DNA of 64,000 nt from Aldehydirespirator sp965261105 (GCA_965261105.1 CBDHCM010000005.1:62001-126000); one strand, 5' to 3'; numbered from the stretch's first letter, positions 52,035-61,165 are shown. The notes: a model not told the origin generated them from the sequence alone. Numbers and translations: made by a program.

Positions 52035-53000
52035 TCAAACGTGAAACGATGGGCCGAACACGCGGCGCCAGTAGTGAAGGGTTTCCTGCTTCGTCGGCGC
52101 CGCCAAGGCAGCGTCAACAGCGTCGCCCGCGTCCAGCGCGGCCTCGACGATAGCGTCGGCCTGGCTGTCGCTGTAGAGCCTGGCGATGTTGTTCTCTTCG
52201 TTAACCGGGTCGATAATCTGCACCGGTTCGGTGAACGACCCCACCTTGCTCGCAGCGTAGTAGTCCGTGAAGACGATCTTCTCTCGCAGGTCGCTTCGAG
52301 CGACGTACGTGAAAAAGTGCTGCAGCGCCTCGGGGTAGTCGGAGAAGTCCCGGCCTTCGTCGCACAGGCGCGAGAGGACCATCTCGACCATGAACGACTT
52401 AAAGCGGAAGACGGGGTCTTTCCGCTTCAGGTTCCCCACCCAGAACTTGATCAGCCGCACGACCTGCACGAAATCCTGCGGCTGTGCGTGCTTGCGCTTC
52501 TTCGCGAAATCCAGGTGACGTGGGATGCTGGTCTTGAGGTAGGAGCCGTCATCCTGGCTGACCAAGTTGCCGTACCAGTCAGGATCGTCGTCGTACAGGA
52601 TAGGAACCACATCCACGTCCAGCCCTGTGCCGCGGAACGACACCGTCACGCTGTATGTCTGCGGTTGTACCTGGTCCGGCTGGAAGTTCGGGAATGCGGC
52701 TCGGAGTCTCTCCGTGAGGTATTCGATCAGTTCCGCTACATCGGAAGGCGCCTCAGCGCCGGCGATGTAGCAGGCGACGTCTATGTCATTGAGCGACCGG
52801 AGCGCCGTCCCCTTGGCGAGGCTTCCCGACAGCAGCATCTTGCGCAGCGTGAAGTCGGGGTTTTCGGAGAGATAGCTCTCGAGTCGTTCGCGGAGTCTGC
52901 GCGCTTGCGCCCGGTAGATCTGCGCCTTGTCCTGCGGCAGGTTGACGCGGTCCTGTGCGAAGCGAACGATCTCGCGGTGGTCGACATGTTTGCGGGCCAT
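52035..53000 (-). CDS. CD-NTase (cGAS/DncV-like nucleotidyltransferase)
   Basis: A 321-aa nucleotidyltransferase. The active-site motif GSLAKGTALRSLNDIDVAC places G59-S60 and metal-binding D72/D74; the third acid is in LDVDVVPI (D128 or D130). The OAS1/SMODS-type helical C-terminal half contains HAQPQDFVQVVRLIKFWVGN and the FKSFMVEMVL segment. The start MARKHVDHREIVRF has AAGGA upstream; an ATG eight codons earlier is possible. It makes a cyclic oligonucleotide that the SAVED domain of the last gene reads. With HORMA and TRIP13 this is the type III CBASS arrangement. Confidence 0.92.
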   Translation of the reverse strand: MARKHVDHREIVRFAQDRVNLPQDKAQIYRAQARRLRERLESYLSENPDFTLRKMLLSGSLAKGTALRSLNDIDVACYIAGAEAPSDVAELIEYLTERLRAAFPNFQPDQVQPQTYSVTVSFRGTGLDVDVVPILYDDDPDWYGNLVSQDDGSYLKTSIPRHLDFAKKRKHAQPQDFVQVVRLIKFWVGNLKRKDPVFRFKSFMVEMVLSRLCDEGRDFSDYPEALQHFFTYVARSDLREKIVFTDYYAASKVGSFTEPVQIIDPVNEENNIARLYSDSQADAIVEAALDAGDAVDAALAAPTKQETLHYWRRVFGPSFHV

Positions 53001-53059
53001 AGAGGACTCGTCCTTGATCTCCATCAGGCCGCCCGATGGCGGTGCGGCAACACAAGACC

Positions 53060-53090
53060 CTGATATGGGGCCTATCCCCCGACCTTTCAA
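53060..53090 (-). promoter_or_regulatory. Possible CBASS promoter
   Basis: On the minus strand TTGAAA (53,085-53,090) is followed after 19 bp by TATCAG, about 60 bp before the CD-NTase start. Spacing is slightly long, so this is tentative. Confidence 0.25.
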
Positions 53091-53104
53091 CCTACTCGCG
53101 TCAG

Positions 53105-53340
53105 ACAATCGCTCCTCTCACCTCGACGAGCGCCTCAATGGGAACCGCTACCTGGATCCCGGTGAGCCGGGCCTTCCGAATCTCGGTGACAACCCGTTCC
53201 CGCCGCGCCTCCTCGCCGCGGAAGGCGGCCCGTTTCCGGTGCCCTTCGGAGCTGCCGGAGGAACTCGGCGCGCGGTAGGGTCAGCAGGTGCCTGGTCCTG
53301 CCGGCTCCGAAGGTCTGCATGCGGGCGGCGGTGCACAAAG
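53105..53340 (-). pseudogene. Recombinase-partner gene remnant
   Basis: The DNA parallels the middle of the HTH partner gene (3,305-3,500): TGGATCCCGGTGAGCCGGGC, then GCGGAAGGCGGCCCGTTT and TCGGCGCGCGGTAGGGTCAG. Frames encode FGAGRTRHLLTLPRAEFLRQ. Ends and start are lost. It lies between the regulator pair and the CBASS operon. Confidence 0.75.
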
Positions 53341-53410
53341 GACGGTTCTCCCTCGTGTCTTTAAGAAAGCGTTACAAAGCTCACAGTAGCTTACATTATA
53401 CGCAAAAAAA

Positions 53411-54127
53411 TCAGAGTGGCAACTGTTCCTCCGCGGCCGCAGGAAGCAGGACATCCAGCCGCAGTCGCGCCACCACTGGGTTCACGTCGAACGTGTCCGC
53501 GAGTAACCGAATCGCTGATTCGCGCTGGTGCGCAGGCAAAATCGGCGTTCCGATTACACCTCGAGGCGTCAGAACGGGAGCGAGCGCAGCCTGTACCAGA
53601 GGCTTGGGCATTAGAAGCACTCCCATCGCTTGATTTGCCTGGTACTCCCACCATCGGTATGGCGGTTTTCGCGTCCGTGGTGTCTCGGAACCGGAGATTC
53701 CCCCAGAGCGGCAGAGGATCTTCGGTGCCTGACCATCAAGGCCGTCACCGAACAGCGAATCCGGCCGAGTCCCGAGCGCGAAGAGATGGGCATGAAGCAG
53801 GCCGTGACCGCTCTCGTGAGCAAGGGTTGTTCGTAGTCGTCGCTCCGCGATCTGAGTGCCTTCGTCATCCAGAGCCTTGGAAACGACGATTTCCTCGACT
53901 CCCTCGGAGCTGAAGCGGGTGAACCCCAGAAGCCCCACGGGCAGATCTTTATATGACGGCTGGATCTTGAAGCGTTTCTCCACGAACCGATCGATCCGAA
54001 CGGGGGCTGGTTCGGTCGGGAACAGGCCGTTCTGCTTCAGCTCATCTTCGCAAATTTGCTCGAAGTCCTTCTGCCTGAAGAACGGTTTCTCGGTGAACGG
54101 ACCAGCGTTTGCGTGGAAGTTCCTCAT
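53411..54127 (-). CDS. ImmA/IrrE metallopeptidase (CapP-like)
   Basis: A 238-aa protein with zinc site HESGH (104-108) in RTTLAHESGHGLLHAHLF and a downstream glutamate in RWWEYQANQAMGVLLMP. This is the ImmA/IrrE (COG2856) family, which cleaves XRE-type repressors. Its start overlaps the XRE stop (ATGA). In several CBASS loci a metallopeptidase (CapP) cleaves a repressor (CapH) after DNA damage and induces the operon; this pair sits directly upstream of and co-directional with CBASS. An insert of about 40 residues between the HESGH helix and the Glu helix is somewhat long. Confidence 0.85.
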   Translation of the reverse strand: MRNFHANAGPFTEKPFFRQKDFEQICEDELKQNGLFPTEPAPVRIDRFVEKRFKIQPSYKDLPVGLLGFTRFSSEGVEEIVVSKALDDEGTQIAERRLRTTLAHESGHGLLHAHLFALGTRPDSLFGDGLDGQAPKILCRSGGISGSETPRTRKPPYRWWEYQANQAMGVLLMPKPLVQAALAPVLTPRGVIGTPILPAHQRESAIRLLADTFDVNPVVARLRLDVLLPAAAEEQLPL

Positions 54128-54462
54128 CGTTTTTTGTTTCTTCCGCGCAGGTAGCGGAGCAGGTCTTCCGGGTCGACTCCGTCCTCGACGACCTTCCGTA
54201 GCGCGAATCCCATCGCAGGGTTGTTAGCGGCCATCCGCCGCAACTCCCGAATAGGCGCCCGAGCATCGTGCCGGCGAAGCTCCACAACTGTCGTGTCGAG
54301 CTCGCGCGCCAGCTTCGACAACACGTCGTCGGATGGATGCCGCCTCCCAAGCTCGACGTCGGACAGAAAAGGGGCCGACACTCCCAACCTCTTGGCAAGC
54401 TCCCGGACCGAGAAATCCTTGTTTTCCCTGAGTTCCCGGAGGTGTTCGCCAAGAACCTTCAT
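54124..54462 (-). CDS. XRE-family repressor (CapH-like)
   Basis: A 112-aa protein. The N-terminal HTH_3 domain is LGEHLRELRENKDFSVRELA then KRLGVSAPFLSDVELGRRHP, with a helical C-terminus (DPEDLLRYLRG) that could be the peptidase cleavage or dimerisation part. A 20-bp palindrome lies 8 bp upstream of the start, the expected autoregulatory operator. Gene order is XRE then peptidase, overlapping. CapH-like identity is inferred from context. Confidence 0.85.
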   Translation of the reverse strand: MKVLGEHLRELRENKDFSVRELAKRLGVSAPFLSDVELGRRHPSDDVLSKLARELDTTVVELRRHDARAPIRELRRMAANNPAMGFALRKVVEDGVDPEDLLRYLRGRNKKR

Positions 54463-54469
54463 ACGCCGT

Positions 54470-54489
54470 CAAGTGTAAGCTTACGCTTG
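54470..54489. promoter_or_regulatory. XRE operator palindrome
   Basis: CAAGTGTAAGC-GCTTACGCTTG forms an almost perfect inverted repeat (one mismatch), sharing the central GC, just before the repressor start. Confidence 0.7.
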
Positions 54490-54957
54490 GAGTGATTTAA
54501 AAGTCAAGGCCGATGAAGGATCGGGGCATGAGCCACTCGCTCGACGGCCAATAAATATTATCGATAATTGGCGTCCGGACCGCGCATAGTCATGCACGAT
54601 CGTGCCGTTCTGCGGATTTCGCTGAAGTGGATCACCGATTCCGGGGATGTGGATCACGGATTTCGGTGAAGTGGAGCGCCCATCGGAGCGTAGCGACGTT
54701 CGTCGGTCAGTTGCCTCCCATCGGTGTCGTAGCGTCTGGTCGATATCCTACTCGTGCTGTCGTGTCAGTGAGCATCGAGGAGGTTGCCTGTGGTTCCTGT
54801 GGGCGCCGCGTGCGGCGTCCAAGGTGCTGTGGGAAACGCGCTTTCGGCGACGGCGCAGTTGCCGCCGAGCGTATCGCGCGCGTTTTCCATGGCACCGCCA
54901 GGGTCCACAGGCTGTTCGCGCCCGGCGGGAGCGTCGGGCGTCTCGCGGACGTGATCG

Positions 54958-55716
54958 TCATGTCGTCTCCTTCCGGCGGTTGGCGGGTGCGTCGTGCGTG
55001 CGTCGCATCGAGCGGCCCTTGAGCTCGATGCGGTGCGCGTCGTGGAGCAGGCGGTCGCAGATGGCGTCGGCCTGGTTGGGGTCGCCGATGACGGCGTGCC
55101 AGTCGGTCACGGGCAGTTGGCTGGCGATGAGCGTCGAGGCGCGTTCGGCGCGGTCCTCGATCACCTCGATGAGGTCTCGCCGCTCGGGGTCGCGCAGCGG
55201 CGCGAGCATCCAGTCGTCGATCGCGAGCAGGTCGAGCTTGGCCAGGCGGGCGAGCAGCCGGGTGTAGGAGCCGTCGCCGCGGCCGACGGCCAGCTCGTGC
55301 AGCAGGCGCGGCATGCGGACGTAGCGCGCGGCGAAGCTGCGGCGACACGCGCGTTCGACGAAGGCGCAGGCGATGAAGCTCTTGCCGATGCCGCACGGTC
55401 CCGTGACGATCACGTTGTGGCGCTCAGCGATCCACGCGCAGGCGCCGAGCGTGAGGATCTGCTGGCGATTGAGCCGGCGCGAGTGGGTGAAGTCGACGGC
55501 CTCGAGCGTCGCCGGGTAGCGCAGCTTGGCCGTGCGGAGGCGCCGGTCGAGCTTGCGCTGCTCGCGGGCCGTCCACTCGGTGTCGACGAGCAGGCCGAGC
55601 CGCTTCTCGAAGCTGAGCGCGGCGGCCTGGTCGGTGTCGAGCTGCTTTTGGAAGGCGTCGGCCATCGCGCCGAGCTTCAGGGCGTTGAGCTTGTCGACGG
55701 TCTGTTCGATCAGCAT
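54958..55716 (-). CDS. istB: IS21 helper ATPase IstB
   Basis: A 252-aa DnaA/DnaC-like AAA+ ATPase. Walker A is VIVTGPCGIGKSFIACAFVE, Walker B LDLLAIDDWMLAPL. The N-terminus MLIEQTVDKLNALKLGAMAD is typical. IstB assembles on target DNA and activates IstA. Its start overlaps the end of istA by 7 bp. Confidence 0.93.
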   Translation of the reverse strand: MLIEQTVDKLNALKLGAMADAFQKQLDTDQAAALSFEKRLGLLVDTEWTAREQRKLDRRLRTAKLRYPATLEAVDFTHSRRLNRQQILTLGACAWIAERHNVIVTGPCGIGKSFIACAFVERACRRSFAARYVRMPRLLHELAVGRGDGSYTRLLARLAKLDLLAIDDWMLAPLRDPERRDLIEVIEDRAERASTLIASQLPVTDWHAVIGDPNQADAICDRLLHDAHRIELKGRSMRRTHDAPANRRKETT

Positions 55717-57269
55717 CGGTCCTCCTCTGAGGTCGCGGCCGCGTAGTAGTTGGCGCCGCGGATGTTGGCGTGCATCGGTGTCGGGTTGGTCTCGGCCGGC
55801 GGCTCGAGGGGCAGCCGGTCCTGACCGGCGGCGAGGATGTTCTTGACGGTGTGGAAGCGGCACGAGCCGAGCGCCAGCGCGCGGGTGCTGGCGGCGTCGA
55901 GCCGGGCGTTGCCGTACTGGCGTCCCAGACGCATGATGCCTAACACGGTCCGATAGCCCTGCTCAGGGTGCGGGCGGCTGTGCAGGATCCGGGTGACGAG
56001 CCGAGCGGTCGCCGGTCCGACCGTCTCGGCCCAGCGGATGAGCCGCGACGGGGTCCACTCGGCATGTGCGCGGTGGGCGCTGGGCATGTGCTCGGCCACG
56101 GTGGACGGCTGTCGGTCGTAGCGCCGGCGGTGCGACGCCACGCGCTTGCCGCGATGGAAGATCTCGACCGTGTTCGTCGTGTGGCGGACCTCGACCTGCT
56201 CGCGGACGAGTTGGTACGGCACGCTGTAGACGTGGCGGTCGACCTCGACGTGGTAGTCGATGTTCACGCGGCACAGCTTCCAGTGGGCCAGGACGTAGCG
56301 GGTAGCCGGCAGGGGGCGTAGCGCCGGGCGGTCGAGCTGCTCATAGAGGGCGCGGCGGCTGACGCCCAGCTTCTTCATCGGGCGGTCGTTGAGCTCGTCG
56401 AGCAGGACGCGGATCGCCCGGTTCAGCGCGCCGAGCTCGAAGAAGGTCTGGTCGCGGAGCCGGGCCAGGATCCACCGCTGGGCCACGAGTACGCTGGTCT
56501 CGACGACCGCCTTGTCGCGGGGCTTTCTGGGGCGCGCCGGGATGACGACGGCGCCGTAGTGGGCGGCCAGGTCCTCGTAGGTGCGGTTGACGTCGGGCTC
56601 GTAGCGGCAGGGGCGGGTGATGGCGCTCTTGAGCTGGTCGGGGATCCACAGCGTGGTGGCGCCCCCGCAGTACTCGACCATGTGGATGTGGGCGGTGACC
56701 CAGTCCGCCAGCTGCTGGGTCGCGGTCGCCTCGGCGTAGGTGAGGCTGCTCGCGCCGAGCGCGGCGACGAACAGCTCGACAGGCCGCAGCTCACCCGTGC
56801 GCCGGTCGACCAGCGTCGGCCGCTTGCCCGAGAAGTCGACGAAAGTCTTCTCGCCGGCGCGGTGCACCTGCCGCATCGACGGCCGCAGCCGCCGCGACCA
56901 CTGCCGGTAGATCTCGCAGAATTGCGTGTAGCGGTAGCCGCCGGGATGGACCTGGAGGTACTCCTCCCAGAGCAGCTGCAGCGTGACCCCGTTGCGCTTG
57001 AGCTCGCGGTGGATGTGCGCGCAGTCGGGTCGGGCTCGGTTGGGCACTGGCGCCGGGCGGCGAAACAGCCGGGCCTCGAGCGCCGCGTCGTCCAGGTCGG
57101 CCGGCAGCGGCCAGCCCAGCCCGTACCGAGCCGCCCTCTGCAGATAGCGTGAAACCGAGCTCGGACCGATGACGCAGGCTTGGGCTACCTCTCGGTGGGA
57201 CAGGCCCTGTTCGTACCTGAGTCGTAGAATCTCCCGAATTTTCCTCACCAGAAGCCTCCGAGTCGGCAT
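55710..57269 (-). CDS. istA: IS21 transposase IstA
   Basis: A 519-aa DDE transposase. The N-terminal HTH region is LRYEQGLSHREVAQACVIGP and the rve core includes KTFVDFSGKRPTLVDRRTGE, CGGATTLWIPDQLKSAITRP and the Glu-bearing RKPRDKAVVETSVLVAQRWI. A C-terminal beta-barrel part (NIDYHVEVDRHVYSVPYQLV) follows. Complete and probably functional with IstB. Confidence 0.93.
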   Translation of the reverse strand: MPTRRLLVRKIREILRLRYEQGLSHREVAQACVIGPSSVSRYLQRAARYGLGWPLPADLDDAALEARLFRRPAPVPNRARPDCAHIHRELKRNGVTLQLLWEEYLQVHPGGYRYTQFCEIYRQWSRRLRPSMRQVHRAGEKTFVDFSGKRPTLVDRRTGELRPVELFVAALGASSLTYAEATATQQLADWVTAHIHMVEYCGGATTLWIPDQLKSAITRPCRYEPDVNRTYEDLAAHYGAVVIPARPRKPRDKAVVETSVLVAQRWILARLRDQTFFELGALNRAIRVLLDELNDRPMKKLGVSRRALYEQLDRPALRPLPATRYVLAHWKLCRVNIDYHVEVDRHVYSVPYQLVREQVEVRHTTNTVEIFHRGKRVASHRRRYDRQPSTVAEHMPSAHRAHAEWTPSRLIRWAETVGPATARLVTRILHSRPHPEQGYRTVLGIMRLGRQYGNARLDAASTRALALGSCRFHTVKNILAAGQDRLPLEPPAETNPTPMHANIRGANYYAAATSEEDRC

Positions 57270-57522
57270 CGCTTCGCCCTCCGTTCAAAAGGCGAAGGAT
57301 CCCGCGGTCAGGCTACCGATGAGCGCTCACGATCCCGGAAACTGGGTGATCCAGTTCGGCCGAAAGCGATCCACTTCCGCCGAAATCGGTGATCCACTTC
57401 GACCGAAACAGGTGATCCACTTCCGCCGAAATCGGCGATCCACATCGTCCGAAATACGCACCGTTCGGCCATTCGGTGATGATTGTGCCCGGCTCGTCCG
57501 CCGACTCGTAGACGTACGCCTT

Positions 57523-58858
57523 CTACCGGTCGACGGGGTCGTCGAAGCGCAGCTCGTTCAGACGCCAGTAGCCGCCGGAACCGCGCAGCGCCTCGTTGGC
57601 GCGGGCCAGGTCCCACGGCGTCTGGCCGGCCGCGTTGCGCGCCATCGGGTTCGCCCCGGCATCGAGCAGCGCCTCGAGGGCGTCTCCCGCGTGCAGACTC
57701 GAGTCGTCCGCGTCGGTGTAGTGGGCGGCCAGGTGCAGGGGCGTGTTGCCGTACTCATCGCGCACATCGAGTCGGGCGCCGGCGGCGAGCAGAGTGTCGA
57801 TCGCGGGTCCTCGGCCAGGCTTCCCGGCCGCGGCCATGCAGAGGCGTCCTGCCCCAAACGGTCCGCGCGTCCAGCCGGGCGCGGGCCGCGAGCAATGCCG
57901 CGATCACGGCCGGATTCTCGTTGGCGCGGGCCGCGTTGTGCAGGGGCGTCCAAGCCTCGTCGTCGCGTGCTTCGATGTCGGCCCCTGCGGCGAGCAGCGC
58001 TTGGACCACCGCCGGATGCTCGTTGAACCCAGCCGCCCTGTGCAGGGACGTCCAACCCTCGTCGTGCCGTGCCTCGACGTCGGCCCCCGCAGCAAGCAGC
58101 ACGTTGACCATCGCCGGAGTCTCGTGGATCCAGGCCGCCCTTTGCAGAGCGGTATAGCCGTCGTCGGCTCGGACCTCGATGTCGGCCCCCGCGGCAAGCA
58201 GCACGCTGACCGCCGCCGCATTCTGGTCAAAGGCCGCCCTGTGCAGGGGCGTCCAAGCCTCGTCGTCCCGAGCCTCGATGTCAGCCCCTGCAGCGAGCAG
58301 TAGGCCAATGACCCCCAGATTCTCGTTGTACGCGGCCTTATGCAGAGGCGTCCAAGCGCTGTCGTCCCGAGCCTCGATGTCGGCGCCTGCAGCGAGGAGC
58401 AGGTCAACGACCGCCGGATTCGCGTTGTGCGTGGCCGCAAAGTGCAAGGGAGTCGAACCAGAGTAGTCCCGGGCCGCGATGTCGGCCCCGGCCGCGAGCA
58501 GCGCGCTGACGACCGCGGGATTCTCGTTGAATCCGGCCGCGTCGTGCAGGGGCGTCCAATCCCAGGCATCGGGTTGTGGCGCGATGTCTGCCCCTTCGGC
58601 GAGCAGCAGGTCCACCACCGCCGGATTCTCGTTGTGGCGGGCCGTCCAGCTCAGCGGCGTATTGCCGTACTCATCCGGAGCCGCTGCATCCGCCCCGGCA
58701 ACGAGGCAGGCACGCACTTGCTCGACGGTCGCGGTCTCGAAGAACTTAGCCGTGTGCCAGTTGTCGCAGCCGACCGCGGCGCTGTCCTCCGGATCCTGCG
58801 CTGCGATGTCGACGGCCGCCGCGAGGAGCGCGGCGGCAACGAGAAGGTTCGGGCGCAT
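57523..58858 (-). pseudogene. Exported ankyrin-repeat protein, frameshifted
   Basis: A signal peptide (MRPNLLVAAALLAAAVDIAA) is followed by CDNWHTAKFFETATVEQVRA and about ten ankyrin repeats of ~35 residues (core GADIEARDDEAWTPLHRAAF). Near 57,840 two bases appear to be missing (after WGRTPLH), and the coding frame resumes as MAAAGKPGRGPAIDTLLAAG to a stop at 57,523. Ankyrin repeats mediate protein binding; exported versions are common in symbionts. The frameshift may be real or an assembly error. Confidence 0.85.
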
Positions 58859-59036
58859 GGGACCAGTTTATGGCCTACGGCGAGATGGTCGAGGCTGCCG
58901 ATTTCGCACGTCGTTGGGCCGCATGATCATGCGGGATCGGGCGCTTTCGCCCCCGGGTCGTGCATACGGGCGCGACGGAATCCCGGCCGGGGCTCGAGGC
59001 CGGGGCCGATCCGGCCAATAAAACCTGGCTGTTTAA

Positions 59037-60727
59037 CCTGCATTATTCATGAAGGTCCAGATTCGACCGCCAAAGGGCGTGATCGGCGCAGGAATGGGTC
59101 TCGGACATCGTCGCCTGCAAGCGGAGCCGGGGTTGAGCAGCCGACCGGGGGGGGCATGACGGACGCGAGGGTTGGGCAGCGACAGCCCCGCCGGGGAGCG
59201 GCCCATGCCGCCCAGGAAGCAGGTGGGCGCGGCGCAACGGGTGGGCTATCCGGCGCGCGCGCCCAGCGCGAGTGCGATGTGCCGCCACGCCTCGAGGTGC
59301 GGCGTCGAGCGCGGCAGATGCAGAACCACGCGGCGGACCGAGCGGACGACGTGGACCCCCAGCTTCAGCAGCCGGTCGCGCAGCCACGTCACCTGGCTGC
59401 GGGCACACGCAGTACGCGCCGCCCGCAATCGCAGTTCCTGCATGAGCACGTAGGCCGCGGCGGTCAGGAAGACGCGCAACTGGTTCGCCGAGAACAGACA
59501 GCAGCTCGTGCGGTCGATCTGCAGCCCATCGAGCAGTTCCTTGATCCGATTCTCGATGTCCCCGCGAGCACAGTAGACCTTCTCATAGATGAAGCGCGGC
59601 GTCTGCCGCAGATTCGTCACCACGAACCGCGGGTTGTCCCGCGGCTCGCGGTCTCCGAGGCGAACGACTTCGGCCTTGGTCACGACCCGGCGCTCGTGGT
59701 CCCACGTGCGGGCGGCGTAGCGGGTGTCGGTATAGACGTGCGCGGTCTCGCCACCGACCTCGCTCTGCGCGCGGGCCACCTGCATGGCGGACTCCGCATG
59801 CCGCTGCAACACCGCGTTCTTCGCCATCGCCACCACGTAGTCGAGCCGGGGCTCCGCATCCAGGAAATCGAAGATCTCCGGGGTCGCAAAGCCCCCGTCG
59901 AGCCGGACGAGAAACCGCGCCCGCGGAAACGCGGCCCGCAACAGCGGGAGCAACCGAGACAGCAGGCCGAGGGTCCCGTCGGCGGCCACTGCCTTCCCGA
60001 GCCGCAGCACCGCCGCGCACAGATACTGCTCCGCCTCGCGGTCGAAGCTCAGAAACCCCAGCATCGGCAGATAACACCAGCCGCCATAGTGCCCGTTGAA
60101 GAACGTGAGCTGCTGGGCGCCATGCGTCAGGTCGTCGGTCGGGTCCAGATCGATCGTGATCCGGCGCGCCCGCCCGTGCAGGCGGCGCCGATGACGCTCG
60201 ATGACGCACGCTGCCAACTCGCGCCCCATCCGGTAGAGCACGGTGCGGCGCGCGCCGTTCTCGAATCGCGAGATCGTGGGTTGCGACGCCAAGGGCGCGC
60301 CGGACACCGGGTCCCGCCCGAGCAACAGCTTGTGGATGGGGTCGTCGGCCAAGTGGTCGGCATCGTTGCCATCGGGATGACCGCACGCGATGCCGAAGAC
60401 CCGCTGGCCGATCAGGTCCGCGAGCGTGTGCCGAATCTTCCCCGGTGCGCGTTTGTCGGCCAGACACCGGGCGAACGCCTTGACCAAGCCGTACACGCGC
60501 TCGGCCGCCTTGAGCAGGACGGCGCCGCCGTCGGAACTCGCGTGCTCCTGGTTGAACGTGGCGACGAGGGGCTTGTCGAACAGATCCGGGAACAGAACAG
60601 CCTGTGGTATCGTGTGAGGCGTCACGCAGGGGTCTCCGTTGTGGCTAAACGCTTGTGGACACTACGTTTGTACCACACGGAGGCTCCTGTGTCTCTCCCA
60701 AAACAACACCTTCACGCATAATCCGGG
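59037..60727. mobile_element. IS1380-family element, copy 4 (subtype B)
   Basis: Full-length, 1,691 bp, with ends CCTGCATTATTCATGAAG and CCCGGATTATGCGTGAAG. Flanks TTAA (left) and CTAG (right) do not match each other. The right flank is the end of a 150-bp inverted-repeat element. Confidence 0.92.
59246..60625 (-). CDS. IS1380-family transposase, copy 4
   Basis: A 459-aa transposase of subtype B throughout (KRAPGKIRHTLADLIGQRVF at the N-terminus, HLPRSTPHLEAWRHIALALG at the C-terminus). All conserved regions of copy 1 are kept, so it is potentially active. Confidence 0.93.
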   Translation of the reverse strand: MTPHTIPQAVLFPDLFDKPLVATFNQEHASSDGGAVLLKAAERVYGLVKAFARCLADKRAPGKIRHTLADLIGQRVFGIACGHPDGNDADHLADDPIHKLLLGRDPVSGAPLASQPTISRFENGARRTVLYRMGRELAACVIERHRRRLHGRARRITIDLDPTDDLTHGAQQLTFFNGHYGGWCYLPMLGFLSFDREAEQYLCAAVLRLGKAVAADGTLGLLSRLLPLLRAAFPRARFLVRLDGGFATPEIFDFLDAEPRLDYVVAMAKNAVLQRHAESAMQVARAQSEVGGETAHVYTDTRYAARTWDHERRVVTKAEVVRLGDREPRDNPRFVVTNLRQTPRFIYEKVYCARGDIENRIKELLDGLQIDRTSCCLFSANQLRVFLTAAAYVLMQELRLRAARTACARSQVTWLRDRLLKLGVHVVRSVRRVVLHLPRSTPHLEAWRHIALALGARAG

Positions 60728-60877
60728 CTAGTGGGTGTGTCACTAGAACAGGTTTACGGTTAGATTTCCATGGTGGCCCAACACGGCGGCCTCGAATCCC
60801 CCCGGAAATCGGGGGTTTCGACGGTCTCGTCGGGTACAGGCGGGTGATGTGAAGCCATTTCCGGGACACACCACTAG
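60728..60877. mobile_element. 150-bp inverted-repeat element (possible MITE)
   Basis: Left end CTAGTGGGTGTGTCACTAG; the right end is the complement of CTAGTGGTGTGTCCCGGAAA. The ends match at 13-14 positions. No coding. IS1380 copy 4 is inserted directly at its left CTAG. Confidence 0.45.
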
Positions 60878-60889
60878 CGTCGCTGCTTG

Positions 60890-61165
60890 CCAGTTTCGTC
60901 TTCGGCATGCGCCGGCGCGGTCGGCTCCCGCACGGCCGCCGCCGGGTTCACCGGGAGGACCTGGCTGACGACGAGCCAGTCGCCGAGCATGCGGACCTCG
61001 GCCGGCGAGAGCACGAGCGTCACGCCCTTCGCGACGACGTGCTTGGGCCCCTGGACAGCCGCCGCAGAATTCCCCGGCAGGGGCCGGCTGACCATGGGCG
61101 CCGACCCAGAATTTTGGGTGGGTCCGGATGTAGGCCGCCATGTGCAGCGGAGTCCTGCTTCGCCT
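60890..61165 (-). pseudogene. Recombinase (family 1) scrambled pieces
   Basis: Short segments correspond to parts of the recombinase at 2,136-3,125 in altered order: VVSQVLPVNPAAAVREP, GPKHVVAKGVTLVLSPAE and HMAAYIRTHPK-like sequences. They cannot form one frame. Confidence 0.75.

Larger units (their letters stand above)
54612..57452. mobile_element. IS21-family element
   Basis: Both ends carry multiple GTGGATCACCGATT-type repeats (left near 54,625-54,670; right near 57,340-57,450), the multi-repeat ends of IS21 elements. istA and istB are intact. The boundaries are approximate. About 340 bp after istB are non-coding and contain hairpins such as GTGGGCGCCGCGTGCGGCGT. Confidence 0.8.

Noticed and set aside
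53411..54462. Classic toxin-antitoxin pair
   Set aside because: The larger protein is an ImmA/IrrE protease, not a toxin fold; operator and order fit a repressor-protease switch.
58340..60721. A 793-codon plus-strand open frame, with a similar 562-codon frame at 45,665-47,353
   Set aside because: Antisense of ankyrin and IS1380 transposase genes; appears at every IS1380 copy in the same register.
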